A stretch of 11,875 nucleotides of DNA from an uncultured Chloroflexota bacterium (lineage in GTDB: Bacteria > Chloroflexota > Anaerolineae > Aggregatilineales > Phototrophicaceae). The position numbers were made by a program, and so were the translations under genes. Shown here one piece after another: positions 1 through 6,115 of this stretch; within the stretch, counting starts at the first letter, position 1, and every line of letters begins with the position of its first letter. The stretch is from contig CALMZT010000661.1 in assembly GCA_937870805.1 (NCBI GenBank), positions 1 to 11,875 on the forward strand, in the 5' to 3' direction. The notes beneath the pieces were generated by a model. That model ran no database searches. It had not been told where the DNA came from and saw only the letters and a list, made by a program, of their open reading frames with translations.

Positions 1-1
1 G

Positions 2-541
2 GAAAACGCTCTGCACAGGCTGAAATCAGGATGCCCCTATACATTGGCAGAAACCGACGATTTATATTTACCCTGTGACCAGCGAGATCATGAGCCGCGT
101 TTGGATTGCAAACTCTGCATGAAGAACTACCGTGATGTGCTGGAGCTATCGAAGTATATGAGCATGACGCCTGCGATAGCAGAACACTACCAGCGCATGG
201 GTGGCGGGCAGGCGTTGAGGTATCGACGCATGGGTACACAGGCAGACATTGCGTTGGCGAATCGTCAAATTAGCCTGCCGCTTTGCTCTCGCTGCGGCTC
301 CGGACACAATCATTCCTACGGGCTGAAGGGAGGTGTGGATTTCGACTTTCACACGCACTGCCAGCCGTGCGAAGATGAGTTATCCGTCGAAGCCTTCTGG
401 AACAGCAGAGGCATTTTCGAGAATGATGATGTGGAAGCGATCATGGATCGCATTCACAGATCACATCCTGAATTGTTTGAGCACGGGGTGTTACCTGATT
501 ACTGGTTCAAATTAGCTTTGAAAGAAAAGGAACAAGCATGA
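2..541 (+). CDS. Zinc-ribbon-like Cys-rich phage protein, 5' end probably outside the window
   Basis: The reading frame is open to the left edge of the window, so the gene is probably 5'-truncated. A TTG at 44 would give 165 residues, but the nearest Shine-Dalgarno-like AGG lies too far upstream, and the codons before it read as sensible protein (…GCPYTLAETDD…). Counted from the TTG, two cysteine clusters are visible. The first is C11, C22 and C25. The second is CxxC at 81-84 (CSRCGSGHNH) plus CxxC at 106-109 (CQPCE), the spacing of a zinc ribbon with a beta-hairpin between the knuckles. His residues at 88, 90, 103 and 105 flank the sites. The family is not recognised. A structural zinc site in a small DNA-, RNA- or protein-binding phage early protein is inferred. 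Its stop codon overlaps the next start (ATGA), so it is the first visible gene of the plus-strand operon. Confidence 0.7.
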   Translation, partial: ENALHRLKSGCPYTLAETDDLYLPCDQRDHEPRLDCKLCMKNYRDVLELSKYMSMTPAIAEHYQRMGGGQALRYRRMGTQADIALANRQISLPLCSRCGSGHNHSYGLKGGVDFDFHTHCQPCEDELSVEAFWNSRGIFENDDVEAIMDRIHRSHPELFEHGVLPDYWFKLALKEKEQA

Positions 542-1140
542 CTGACATCACAACCCTGATCGCCCAAATTCGCGCGTGGCAAGCGGCGGAACAGAAATTC
601 CTGCAACTCAAAGGGGAGCTTGGCTTTGAGAACCCGCAAACACGCGCAGCGGTCAAACGGTTAGACACCGCCAACGAAGCACTTGGACTTGGCAATACCT
701 ACTTCTATCGCAGCGGAAATGACGACGCCATTGGCAAGTTCATCGCATTAGCTGATGAGATTGAGCGCCTTCAGAAACCTTTTACACTTGGCGTCAACGG
801 GAACGAGTCGTGGCTGATCGTCGGCATTCTCAAGCGCCTCGTTCGGGCACGTGTACAGGCAGGATTATCTCAGTCCCAAGCCGCTAAACTTATAGGCTTG
901 TCTGCCGGCTCAACCATCTCGCACTATGAAAGTGGCGCGCGGGAACTCAGCGTCATGACGCTGCTGGAACTTTGCAAAATCTACGACGTGTCCGTTGTGT
1001 GGGTGATGACAGGTGGCAACCCGCACTTCACTGACGAGCAGCGCCAACAGGTCATCGATCACTGGCAAAAGAACGTCAATCTCGCAGTGAATGATCTTCA
1101 CAAGACGTTGGACTTACTCGAAAGTCTGAGGCAGGAATGA
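538..1140 (+). CDS. XRE-family helix-turn-helix protein with an N-terminal phage module
   Basis: This 200-residue protein has two parts. Residues about 98-158 form a Cro/CI (XRE) type DNA-binding domain: the motif GLSQSQAAKLIGLSAGSTISHYESG is recognisable, followed by the usual helices ELSVMTLLELCKIYDVSVVWVMTGG. Residues 1-80 are an alpha-helical module beginning MTDITTLIAQIRAWQ and ending FIALADEIERLQ, which recurs in the downstream gene. The C-terminus (165-200) is a predicted helix. The start is an ATG in a 4-base overlap with the upstream stop, with an AAGGA ribosome site 6 bases away. It probably acts as a cytoplasmic transcription regulator, but it is embedded in the operon rather than divergent from it, so it may be an accessory regulator and not the main lysogeny repressor. 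Its operator is not identifiable here. HTH assignment is firm; the role is inferred. Confidence 0.88.
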   Translation: MTDITTLIAQIRAWQAAEQKFLQLKGELGFENPQTRAAVKRLDTANEALGLGNTYFYRSGNDDAIGKFIALADEIERLQKPFTLGVNGNESWLIVGILKRLVRARVQAGLSQSQAAKLIGLSAGSTISHYESGARELSVMTLLELCKIYDVSVVWVMTGGNPHFTDEQRQQVIDHWQKNVNLAVNDLHKTLDLLESLRQE

Positions 1141-1163
1141 CTGACATCACAACCCTGATCGCC
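538..1163 (+). repeat. Exact 27-bp direct repeat at two gene starts (538-564 and 1137-1163)
   Basis: The first nine codons of the XRE gene and of the next gene are identical at DNA level (ATGACTGACATCACAACCCT… at 538-564 and 1137-1163). Identity begins at the start codon and stops abruptly after codon 9, although the proteins remain similar for several more residues (IR-x-WQ). The copies lie 599 bases apart. Duplication or recombination between paralogous N-terminal modules is the likely origin. Confidence 0.9.
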
Positions 1164-1544
1164 AATATCCGTGAATGGCAGGATGCTAAGACCGCCTATG
1201 ACAATGGACAGGGCGCAGAGAGTAATAGTTATCAGCGCATTAGTCGGGCAAGGTGGGCTATTGAGGGTGATTTAGGCAATACACTGAGGGCATTCGTTGC
1301 ACTGGCTGACGAAGTGGAGCGCCTGCAGGGAGTCGAATATGTACGCCTGTCGCCAATTCGAGAGGAAGCGGATCGTTATCGCGCTGCTCTTGAGTTTGTG
1401 CTTAAGGACATTGAGGACGTTCTAGCCGCATTGAAAACTCTTGTGCCGCAAGCCGCTATGGGCGTGGCGAAAGACCTGCTTGAACAGTCAGAAACAAAAA
1501 TCATCGAAGCGCTCGGCGGCGTAGATAAGGATGTGAAATCGTGA
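1137..1544 (+). CDS. HTH-less paralogue sharing the N-terminal module of the upstream regulator
   Basis: The product is 135 residues. It opens with MTDITTLIANIREWQDA and has FVALADEVERLQ at 53-64, both closely matching the upstream XRE protein, but no helix-turn-helix follows. Instead residues about 66-135 are predicted helical (SPIREEADRYRAALEFVLKDIEDVLAALK), probably coiled coil. The ATG overlaps the upstream stop by 4 bases and has a GAGGCAGGA ribosome site just before it. Swapping different C-termini behind a shared N-terminus is known in phage early proteins (for example Ea22-like families), so this fits a modular accessory protein. One inference is that the shared module mediates pairing with the XRE protein. 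No enzymatic motif is visible, and function is unknown. Confidence 0.8.
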   Translation: MTDITTLIANIREWQDAKTAYDNGQGAESNSYQRISRARWAIEGDLGNTLRAFVALADEVERLQGVEYVRLSPIREEADRYRAALEFVLKDIEDVLAALKTLVPQAAMGVAKDLLEQSETKIIEALGGVDKDVKS

Positions 1545-1804
1545 ACCTTTCATCTCTCATGCGACTTGGCGCGATTGCCAGTCCACAGCTTCCTGACCTT
1601 GAAGCCGCCTACTTTGCACAACGAGGATTCATTGTCAAAGACTACGGGTTGATTGTCTATGGACTGGAATTGGTCGGTGTTGATGCCTGTCACCCCGTCA
1701 CAGGCGAAACCCTGTCGGTTGCCGCGATTTGCTGCAATCTCACCGACGAGCAGGGTTGGACGATCTGGCAAATCATCGACTGGCTGGAAAGCGGGGGCTT
1801 ATGA
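1541..1804 (+). CDS. Hypothetical 87-residue protein
   Basis: The family is not recognised. The GTG start lies in a 4-base GTGA overlap with the preceding stop, with an AGGA element 9 to 10 bases upstream, so it is translationally coupled. The protein is slightly acidic. It has an N-terminal helix, then a segment rich in small and aromatic residues (KDYGLIVYGLELVGVDA), a pair of adjacent cysteines (AICCNL, about 63-64) and a Trp-rich end (GWTIWQIIDWLESGG). The pattern suggests a small alpha/beta fold. There is no signal peptide or membrane helix. It belongs to the same operon as the XRE protein, so an early accessory role is inferred. Confidence 0.7.
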   Translation: MNLSSLMRLGAIASPQLPDLEAAYFAQRGFIVKDYGLIVYGLELVGVDACHPVTGETLSVAAICCNLTDEQGWTIWQIIDWLESGGL

Positions 1805-1866
1805 ACGCTAAACCACGCATTCCCCTCGCCCCTGCGCTCACCACGCATTCATTCCTTGCAACCTGA
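1801..1866 (+). CDS. Possible 21-codon small ORF at the end of the operon
   Basis: An ATG at 1801 overlaps the upstream TGA by the same 4-base arrangement used by the other genes of this operon, and runs 21 codons (MNAKPRIPLAPALTTHSFLA…) to a TGA at 1864-1866. The peptide is short, proline-rich and has no recognisable motif. It may be a translated micro-ORF, the remnant of a longer gene cut by rearrangement, or chance. No good hairpin-plus-T-tract terminator is visible between it and the convergent minus-strand gene that ends at 1893. Confidence 0.3.
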   Translation: MNAKPRIPLAPALTTHSFLAT

Positions 1867-1892
1867 CGCTATCATTCGAGGTGTGCCAACAT

Positions 1893-2723
1893 CTAAGCGG
1901 TAATCACAGCGCCTTCTAAAACAGTCTGTAACACGCCGTTCTCATCTCTGAGATACAATAGATTTTCAATCCACACGTTACCACTCGCAACGTCAATACG
2001 CGCAATAGCACTACCTTGCTGCCATTGTCTGAGCGGCTTGACGCCTTTACTACTCATGTAGCCTGGAACGGTTTTGCACAGGCAGCCGCTGGTCACTGCT
2101 GTAACCGTGCGGTGATAGCCCTTAAAAGTGAACTGATTTAACCGATGGGTATGCCCCGCCATAATCGACACTTGATACCCCGCGTCAACCAGCATCGCTT
2201 TACTGACGTGTTCACTAGACCGCTCCCCATGTTTTACTAAGAGGTGGTCGGTAATCAAAATCTCTGAGACATTCCCGACCCAATGGCACAAGCCGCCCGC
2301 ACGTACAATGTCTATCCACCCGCGCCCGACATATCTACGCATATAAGGCGCATGTATTGCGAGGAAGTTGAAAATTCGGCGTTCGTGATTCCCGTGAATG
2401 AACACAATCAGGGCCTTAGGCACTGCTTTACGGAGGCGTTCAACGTGTGTGCGATGAAATGCGCTAAAGTCGTCTAACACATCAATGGTTTGTTCAGCAG
2501 CGTCGGGGTCAGGGTCAAATGAAGATAGGACGCTGAAATCAGCCTCGTCGCTGCCTACAACAATCACGTCAGGCTTACTGCGTTTGTAGATAGCGTAGGT
2601 GAGTTCTAGCGCCTCTGGTGAATGGTCGGGGAAATGACAATCCGCGCAATGCGCTACGGTTATCACGGGCTTGGTTCGTTGCAGCGCCAGCAGCGCAGTG
2701 TTGAAGTCTGTTGCACGCATCAT
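1893..2723 (-). CDS. Calcineurin-like metallophosphoesterase
   Basis: This 276-residue protein carries the ordered metal-site motifs of the calcineurin-like phosphoesterase superfamily: D28-x-H30 (CADCH), a GD-type motif modified to GSDEAD with D59, GNHE at 111-114, a His in VKHGE at 165 and GHTH at 190-193. It should bind two divalent metals and hydrolyse a phosphoester; the substrate (nucleic acid, nucleotide or other) cannot be told. It is about the usual length for single-domain phage members, and there is no signal peptide. Two ATGs are adjacent. The AGAGG ribosome site is 2 bases from the first and 5 from the second (2720), so the second may be the real start. That ribosome site overlaps the upstream gene's stop, so the pair is probably coupled. 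It lies downstream of the lysis region, where accessory genes are common. Confidence 0.9.
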   Translation of the reverse strand: MMRATDFNTALLALQRTKPVITVAHCADCHFPDHSPEALELTYAIYKRSKPDVIVVGSDEADFSVLSSFDPDPDAAEQTIDVLDDFSAFHRTHVERLRKAVPKALIVFIHGNHERRIFNFLAIHAPYMRRYVGRGWIDIVRAGGLCHWVGNVSEILITDHLLVKHGERSSEHVSKAMLVDAGYQVSIMAGHTHRLNQFTFKGYHRTVTAVTSGCLCKTVPGYMSSKGVKPLRQWQQGSAIARIDVASGNVWIENLLYLRDENGVLQTVLEGAVITA

Positions 2724-2728
2724 GACCT

Positions 2729-3193
2729 CTACGAACGGACGCTAAAGAGCACAAAGCGGACTGGACTATAGAGATCGTTGTATCGGGAGTAAGCGAGTAC
2801 CCTGTACCCCTCAACATACCACATCCAATTGACGAACAGTGGCGTAGGATGGATGTTCTCAGGTTGACCAAAGAGGGCTAACAAATCACCGATGCGCAAG
2901 CCTGTGATTGCCGTTCTGCTGAAGCTGGCACTCGTCACGCGCGCTCGATTGTCGAGGGTAAAACCGATGTCCGTGCCAATTGAGCAAAACAGGGTGTTAT
3001 AGGTGTAATAGGCGTAGGAATCTTCATAGCATGACGCCCGCACATAGATTTGCTCTGGCGTCCATTCGAGGTACGGCGCAAAGCGGTTGGGTGTGGTGTA
3101 GCTGAGGCGCGCGTACAGGATTGCGGCGTAGGTACACAGCAGTAGCAGCGTTATAATGCTAAAATAGACTTTACGACGGTTGGATAGGGGCAT
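2729..3193 (-). CDS. Membrane-anchored hypothetical protein
   Basis: The product is 154 residues. A basic N-terminus (MPLSNRRK) precedes one hydrophobic helix (about 10-29, VYFSIITLLLLCTYAAILYA), which predicts an N-in, C-out anchor or uncleaved signal. The exported part is rich in Tyr and aromatic residues, has Cys at 55 and 70 that could form a disulfide, and contains GLRIGDLLALFGQP at 98-111. This pattern resembles uncharacterised bacterial envelope proteins with a G-x-(x)-GD…GxP motif; that is recollection, not a search. The frame continues upstream to 3343, but the positively charged start before the membrane helix marks the ATG at 3193 as natural. No strong ribosome site is seen there. 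Coupled to the phosphoesterase gene, it may be moron cargo such as an envelope-altering or superinfection-exclusion protein (inferred). Confidence 0.7.
   Translation of the reverse strand: MPLSNRRKVYFSIITLLLLCTYAAILYARLSYTTPNRFAPYLEWTPEQIYVRASCYEDSYAYYTYNTLFCSIGTDIGFTLDNRARVTSASFSRTAITGLRIGDLLALFGQPENIHPTPLFVNWMWYVEGYRVLAYSRYNDLYSPVRFVLFSVRS
3152..3157 (+). promoter_or_regulatory. Possible -10 box for the 3197 gene
   Basis: A perfect TATAAT lies 39 bases upstream of the plus-strand ATG at 3197. The matching -35 position (3129-3134, taggta) is a poor match to TTGACA, and the motif lies inside the minus-strand membrane-protein gene. It is a candidate only because this gene is isolated and needs its own promoter. 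Confidence 0.35.
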
Positions 3194-3196
3194 GAG

Positions 3197-3511
3197 ATGT
3201 ACACGATTGCAGAACTTGAGGCGATACTGAAAAAGCCGCGTCCTGTTTTTGAGGACTTTGCAAATGACGGCGAAATTGAACCAACGTATCGGTGGTGTGA
3301 TACAGAGGGCTATTGGGCTGCCGAACAGCACTACGCGCGCCAACTGCTAGACGCACTTAAGGAAATTGACCGCCTCAAGAGTGATTACACAGAACTCAGG
3401 GCGCGTGTTGATGAGGCGCTAGAGATAGATGTAAACGACGATGACGACATATACGTTGTGTGGTGTAAGTTTCGCCGTGTGTTAGAAAACGAAGATTGTT
3501 GGGTCAACTAA
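3197..3511 (+). CDS. Hypothetical acidic coiled-coil protein
   Basis: This 104-residue plus-strand gene is isolated among minus-strand genes. It starts 3 bases from the divergent start at 3193 and stops 3 bases before the convergent stop at 3515. A TAGGGG ribosome-site-like stretch sits 6 bases before the ATG. Residues 52-75 form a heptad-like helix (LLDALKEIDRLKSDYTELRA…), followed by an acidic stretch (VNDDDDIY) and a Trp/Cys-containing end. The helical segment resembles the helices ending the N-terminal module of the 538 and 1137 proteins (ADE-(I/V)-ERL), so it may be a distant relative of those early proteins. No catalytic motif is visible and the function is unknown. Confidence 0.6.
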   Translation: MYTIAELEAILKKPRPVFEDFANDGEIEPTYRWCDTEGYWAAEQHYARQLLDALKEIDRLKSDYTELRARVDEALEIDVNDDDDIYVVWCKFRRVLENEDCWVN

Positions 3512-3514
3512 CTG

Positions 3515-4765
3515 CTAAAGCCAGTTTGCAGACTTTGCAAGTCTAGCAATCAAGCCTAGCGGTGCGTTCCTGATTTCAGCGTCTACAACGCTTTGTTCAT
3601 GCGGCGTGTAGCTTCCGCGCGGGCTGTTTACCACTGGCGGCGCTGGAATAGGCGCAGGAGGCGCTACAGGGGGTCTAGGTTGCGTTTGTGGCGGTGCAGC
3701 GCGCAATTCATCGCTGTAGCCCTTTAAAAGCGATTGCAACGTCCGATCCTCGACATGGTACGCGCCATTCTCGAATGAGGTGTCGAAAGCAAAGACACAT
3801 GCACCAACGACATAGCTTGGCATAGCGCGGTTTAACCAACGAAGCTGTTCAAAAGCGGTTTGCGCCTGCGTCCATTGTGGATAGCGCGTACTCCAATATT
3901 GCGCCATTGTCGGATAACCCATCGGCACGAGCTCATTCATCAGGGCTACGGTATTGCGCTGGCTCAGGCGTACATCGTCCCAACCGCATTCGGTATAAAC
4001 CACTTTAGGCATAGGTACGCCGATTTTGCGGCAGCGTTGCGCGATAATCTCAACCCGCCCTAAATGCGCCTCACTAGGCTTTCTCACGTATTCCTGCTGC
4101 AATACGCTGTCATTGGCGGGGTTGGTGTAAGCCCGCACGTCCAGCGAACGGTTTTCAGTTAAGACCGTCATACCAAACGCGCTTGTGTTAAACCATAAAT
4201 CGCCTAATCCGTATTCGTGGATACCTAGAATGTGTTCGGAGTGTTGCGCAAGCGCGCGCAGCAGGTCATCATACAAGCCCGCGTCAAGTTCACTCTGTTC
4301 AATGACAACCGATTGCACATTGTCTACGCACAAGCGCAACCCGCGCCGTGAGGCTTCCTTGATACACTCGACTAGCCATGCATTTTTGACACGTAACCTG
4401 TCGCCATGTGGCGCTGGCTCACATAGCAGCTGGTGAATGACATACGGCGGCGCATTCAAGCCTTGTAGGAAGTTGATTAAATCGACAGGCTGTAACGTGC
4501 CACTGCCAGCGGGCGCTTCCCACAGGTTGCCGTCCCAACCGCCGTTCGCATCTTTTGGGAAGTAACGGCGGTGGATAATCTGCGTTTCTGGCGAACGTCC
4601 GTATATCTGCTGCGTGAACCAAAAGCCTGATTTGTAGTCGTCATACACAAGCGCATACGTGCTGTGGAGATCGGCTTGCGCATCGGCAGCGTATTGGCGG
4701 TTTGCGCCCGGAAACTCGCAGTTGAGGTGATAGCCTATTCTGATGTTTGGCATTGTTCCCACCAT
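3515..4765 (-). CDS. TIM-barrel glycoside-hydrolase-like protein, probable endolysin
   Basis: The 416 residues split into a catalytic-looking domain (about 5-352), a proline-rich linker (358-382, PPQTQPRPPVAPPAPIPAPP…) and a short C-terminal tail (383-416). The first domain has the alternating strand/helix pattern of a (beta/alpha)8 barrel. Candidate acidic residues lie at strand ends: E116 in CEPAPHG, E184 in GIHEYG and E259 in VVYTECGWDD, with GACVFAFD as a likely last strand. This recalls clan GH-A glycosidases, in which one Glu is the acid/base and another the nucleophile; the exact family is not identified. A GGTGGGA element near an internal ATG (4753, residue 5) suggests the true start may be there. 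It follows spanin-like and holin-like genes, so cell-wall cleavage at lysis is inferred. A polysaccharide-degrading tail enzyme is the main alternative. Confidence 0.72.
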   Translation of the reverse strand: MVGTMPNIRIGYHLNCEFPGANRQYAADAQADLHSTYALVYDDYKSGFWFTQQIYGRSPETQIIHRRYFPKDANGGWDGNLWEAPAGSGTLQPVDLINFLQGLNAPPYVIHQLLCEPAPHGDRLRVKNAWLVECIKEASRRGLRLCVDNVQSVVIEQSELDAGLYDDLLRALAQHSEHILGIHEYGLGDLWFNTSAFGMTVLTENRSLDVRAYTNPANDSVLQQEYVRKPSEAHLGRVEIIAQRCRKIGVPMPKVVYTECGWDDVRLSQRNTVALMNELVPMGYPTMAQYWSTRYPQWTQAQTAFEQLRWLNRAMPSYVVGACVFAFDTSFENGAYHVEDRTLQSLLKGYSDELRAAPPQTQPRPPVAPPAPIPAPPVVNSPRGSYTPHEQSVVDAEIRNAPLGLIARLAKSANWL

Positions 4766-4905
4766 GACGCGCGTTCTCTACTCAGATTGCGCGTTTTACG
4801 TTGTGCGTAGTAGCGATGTGCGCGCCATGCATCAGACTTGCCATTGCAGCGGCAGCGCGTCCAATGGCGCAAGCGGCGTGGATTAGTACGCGATTCGTGT
4901 GCCAT
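4735..4905 (-). CDS. Small, very basic 56-residue protein
   Basis: This ORF fills the gap between the holin-like gene and the glycosidase. Its ATG lies 3 bases after the holin-like stop (TAG TGT ATG), and its end overlaps the glycosidase start by 31 bases (19 if the glycosidase starts at 4753). The product is strongly basic with many Arg, three Cys (18, 20, 52) and clustered Trp: RRLRHWTRCRCNGKSDAW in the first half and RERASWWEQC at the end. A small nucleic-acid- or membrane-binding protein, or a small metal site using C18 and C20, are possibilities; no family is recognised. The position and the lack of any other gene in the gap support its reality. Confidence 0.6.
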   Translation of the reverse strand: MAHESRTNPRRLRHWTRCRCNGKSDAWRAHRYYAQRKTRNLSRERASWWEQCQTSE

Positions 4906-4908
4906 ACA

Positions 4909-5376
4909 CTAGCGCCGCCAGGCCGTATCTTGCGATTCGGCAGCACGCGCAACGGGGGTTGCGGGACCTACTTCGCTGCCGTCAAGCGCTTCAAACTCTG
5001 CCAGTTGCATGAGTTCAGCCGCCTTTTTCAGCGCGTTCAGGCGATCAATCAGCGCGTTAATGATCTCCTCGCCACCAATCACAATCAGCACCGTCACCGT
5101 CCCCAATGCAAAATCTGGCACGAATGCCAGGTAAGGTGCTGCGGCACGGGTAGCGGCGACGCCACCCCACACAAAAAGATAGGCGGCAACCGTGATAACC
5201 CCACGCACGACGTACATAAACGTGACGTAGTTCGCATCGGTCACGGCTAACGCTTCCCTCAGTGGCGTGATAATCAGGGGTTTGAGGTGCTCGATACCCT
5301 GCTGCAAGGCGAACGCCAGCGTTTGGGTGTATAAGAGGAACAGGATTGCATTGGTGATAGCTGTTTCAACTGTCAT
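4909..5376 (-). CDS. Holin-like integral membrane protein
   Basis: The 155-residue product has hydrophobic segments at about 7-24, 52-75 (FMYVVRGVITVAAYLFVWGG) and 82-109 (YLAFVPDFALGTVTVLIVIGG), then a soluble mixed-charge C-terminal tail of about 45 residues. Two to three membrane helices in a small protein next to a probable endolysin fit a holin, which forms lesions in the inner membrane at lysis. It is longer than typical holins (about 70-150 residues), and the conserved-looking GGEEIINALIDRLNALK at the end of the last helix is charged. The ATG overlaps the upstream stop by 11 bases and has an AAGGA ribosome site 8 bases away. Holin identity is inferred from topology and position, not from a recognised family. 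Confidence 0.65.
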   Translation of the reverse strand: MTVETAITNAILFLLYTQTLAFALQQGIEHLKPLIITPLREALAVTDANYVTFMYVVRGVITVAAYLFVWGGVAATRAAAPYLAFVPDFALGTVTVLIVIGGEEIINALIDRLNALKKAAELMQLAEFEALDGSEVGPATPVARAAESQDTAWRR

Positions 5377-5887
5377 TATCGTTTCCTTTTTTGTCTAATT
5401 GATTTGCGAACCTGATTTCGTAGACTGTGACCTTATTTCTGAGATGTCTCTCGATTTCCTCCAATGCTTGAATGCGTTTCGCGCTGTCCATCAGCAGCTT
5501 GGCTTGCTGTTCATTGCGTTCGCCTAGCATGGTATTCAGATTTTGCAGTGCCGTAATCTGCGCGTCTTTCTTTGCGCCTTCAACTTTGCAATCCCGCAAC
5601 TCCCTTTGTAGGGTGCGGTTTTCACTGCGCTCCTCGACCAGTTCACCAGTGATCGTTTTGGTGACTTCTCTGTTGGTGTCCGTCTCCGCGCGTTCAACCG
5701 CTGCGTCCGATTCGACTTGTCTTTGTCGTGTCTGTGCTTCAATGAACTCTGCCTCAGCCTGGAGTTTGCGTGCCTCAGCATCTTTGAGGCGCGCACTAGC
5801 AAGCGTTTTCGCAACAAAGGGAACTGCTACCAGAATGGCAATGAAGGCAGCGATCAATGCCACAAATTGTTCGTCGCTCAGATTCAT
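5366..5887 (-). CDS. Membrane-anchored coiled-coil protein, spanin-like
   Basis: This 173-residue protein starts at the ATG at 5887, which overlaps the previous stop (ATGA) and has GGTGAG just upstream; the same frame continues to 6004 but that part is not needed. It has one N-terminal hydrophobic helix (about 8-30, FVALIAAFIAILVAVPFVAKTLA) followed by a long, highly charged helix (31 to about 155) rich in Glu, Arg, Gln and Lys, with Cys at 100. This layout matches i-spanins (Rz-like) and other phage coiled-coil membrane proteins. Its place immediately before the holin-like gene supports a lysis role. No o-spanin lipoprotein is seen nested in or after it, so a different coiled-coil function remains possible. 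Confidence 0.65.
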   Translation of the reverse strand: MNLSDEQFVALIAAFIAILVAVPFVAKTLASARLKDAEARKLQAEAEFIEAQTRQRQVESDAAVERAETDTNREVTKTITGELVEERSENRTLQRELRDCKVEGAKKDAQITALQNLNTMLGERNEQQAKLLMDSAKRIQALEEIERHLRNKVTVYEIRFANQLDKKGNDNDS

Positions 5888-6108
5888 GATCTCACCGCCT
5901 CGATCAGCAGATACACTTTGGTGTTTTCGTCCAGCTCCTTTTCCTGCGACACATGCCGCAGATTCCACCAAATCCCGTTCGGCGTAATCCATTCCATGTG
6001 CCAACTGTAGGCAACCCTACGCTCCCACGATGAACGCGCGCGCCGCTGAGTGTCAGGTTCATCAAACAATGCACAGTAAGAGGTAGGCGCGTGATCGTAG
6101 CGCCACAC
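5884..6108 (-). CDS. Hypothetical Trp-rich protein of about 74 residues, start uncertain
   Basis: The frame ending at 5884 gives a convincing Trp- and Arg-rich protein (VWRYDHAPTSYCALFDEPD…, then MEWITPNGIWWNLRHVSQ). Its stop overlaps the next ATG by 4 bases. The only start in this frame is a GTG at 6108, with no ribosome site. By contrast an ATG at 6119, overlapping the upstream stop and preceded by AAGGCGG, opens a different frame whose product looks like an out-of-frame shadow. A one-base error or a -1 slip near 6108-6110 would join MNYE to VWRYDH and restore the normal overlap. Function is unknown; a small structural or lysis-accessory protein is possible. Confidence 0.55.
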   Translation of the reverse strand: MWRYDHAPTSYCALFDEPDTQRRARSSWERRVAYSWHMEWITPNGIWWNLRHVSQEKELDENTKVYLLIEAVRS

Positions 6109-6115
6109 TCGTAGT

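Noticed and set aside
1867..1892. Terminator for the plus operon at the convergent junction
   Set aside because: No stem followed by a T-run can be made in this short junction.
3194..3343. Extension of the membrane-protein gene upstream to 3343
   Set aside because: The extra 50 codons place protein before a typical basic-plus-hydrophobic N-terminus and lie antisense to the 3197 gene.
4801..5250. A 149-codon plus-strand frame
   Set aside because: It is antisense to the holin-like gene and the 56-residue gene. The product is Cys/His/Arg-rich without domains, and there is no operon context on the plus strand.
5472..5987. A 171-codon plus-strand frame rich in Ser, Ala, Arg and Cys
   Set aside because: It is antisense to the spanin-like coiled-coil gene. 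Its composition is the mirror of a Glu/Arg-rich helix, and the minus-strand gene has a membrane anchor, ribosome site and coupled neighbours.
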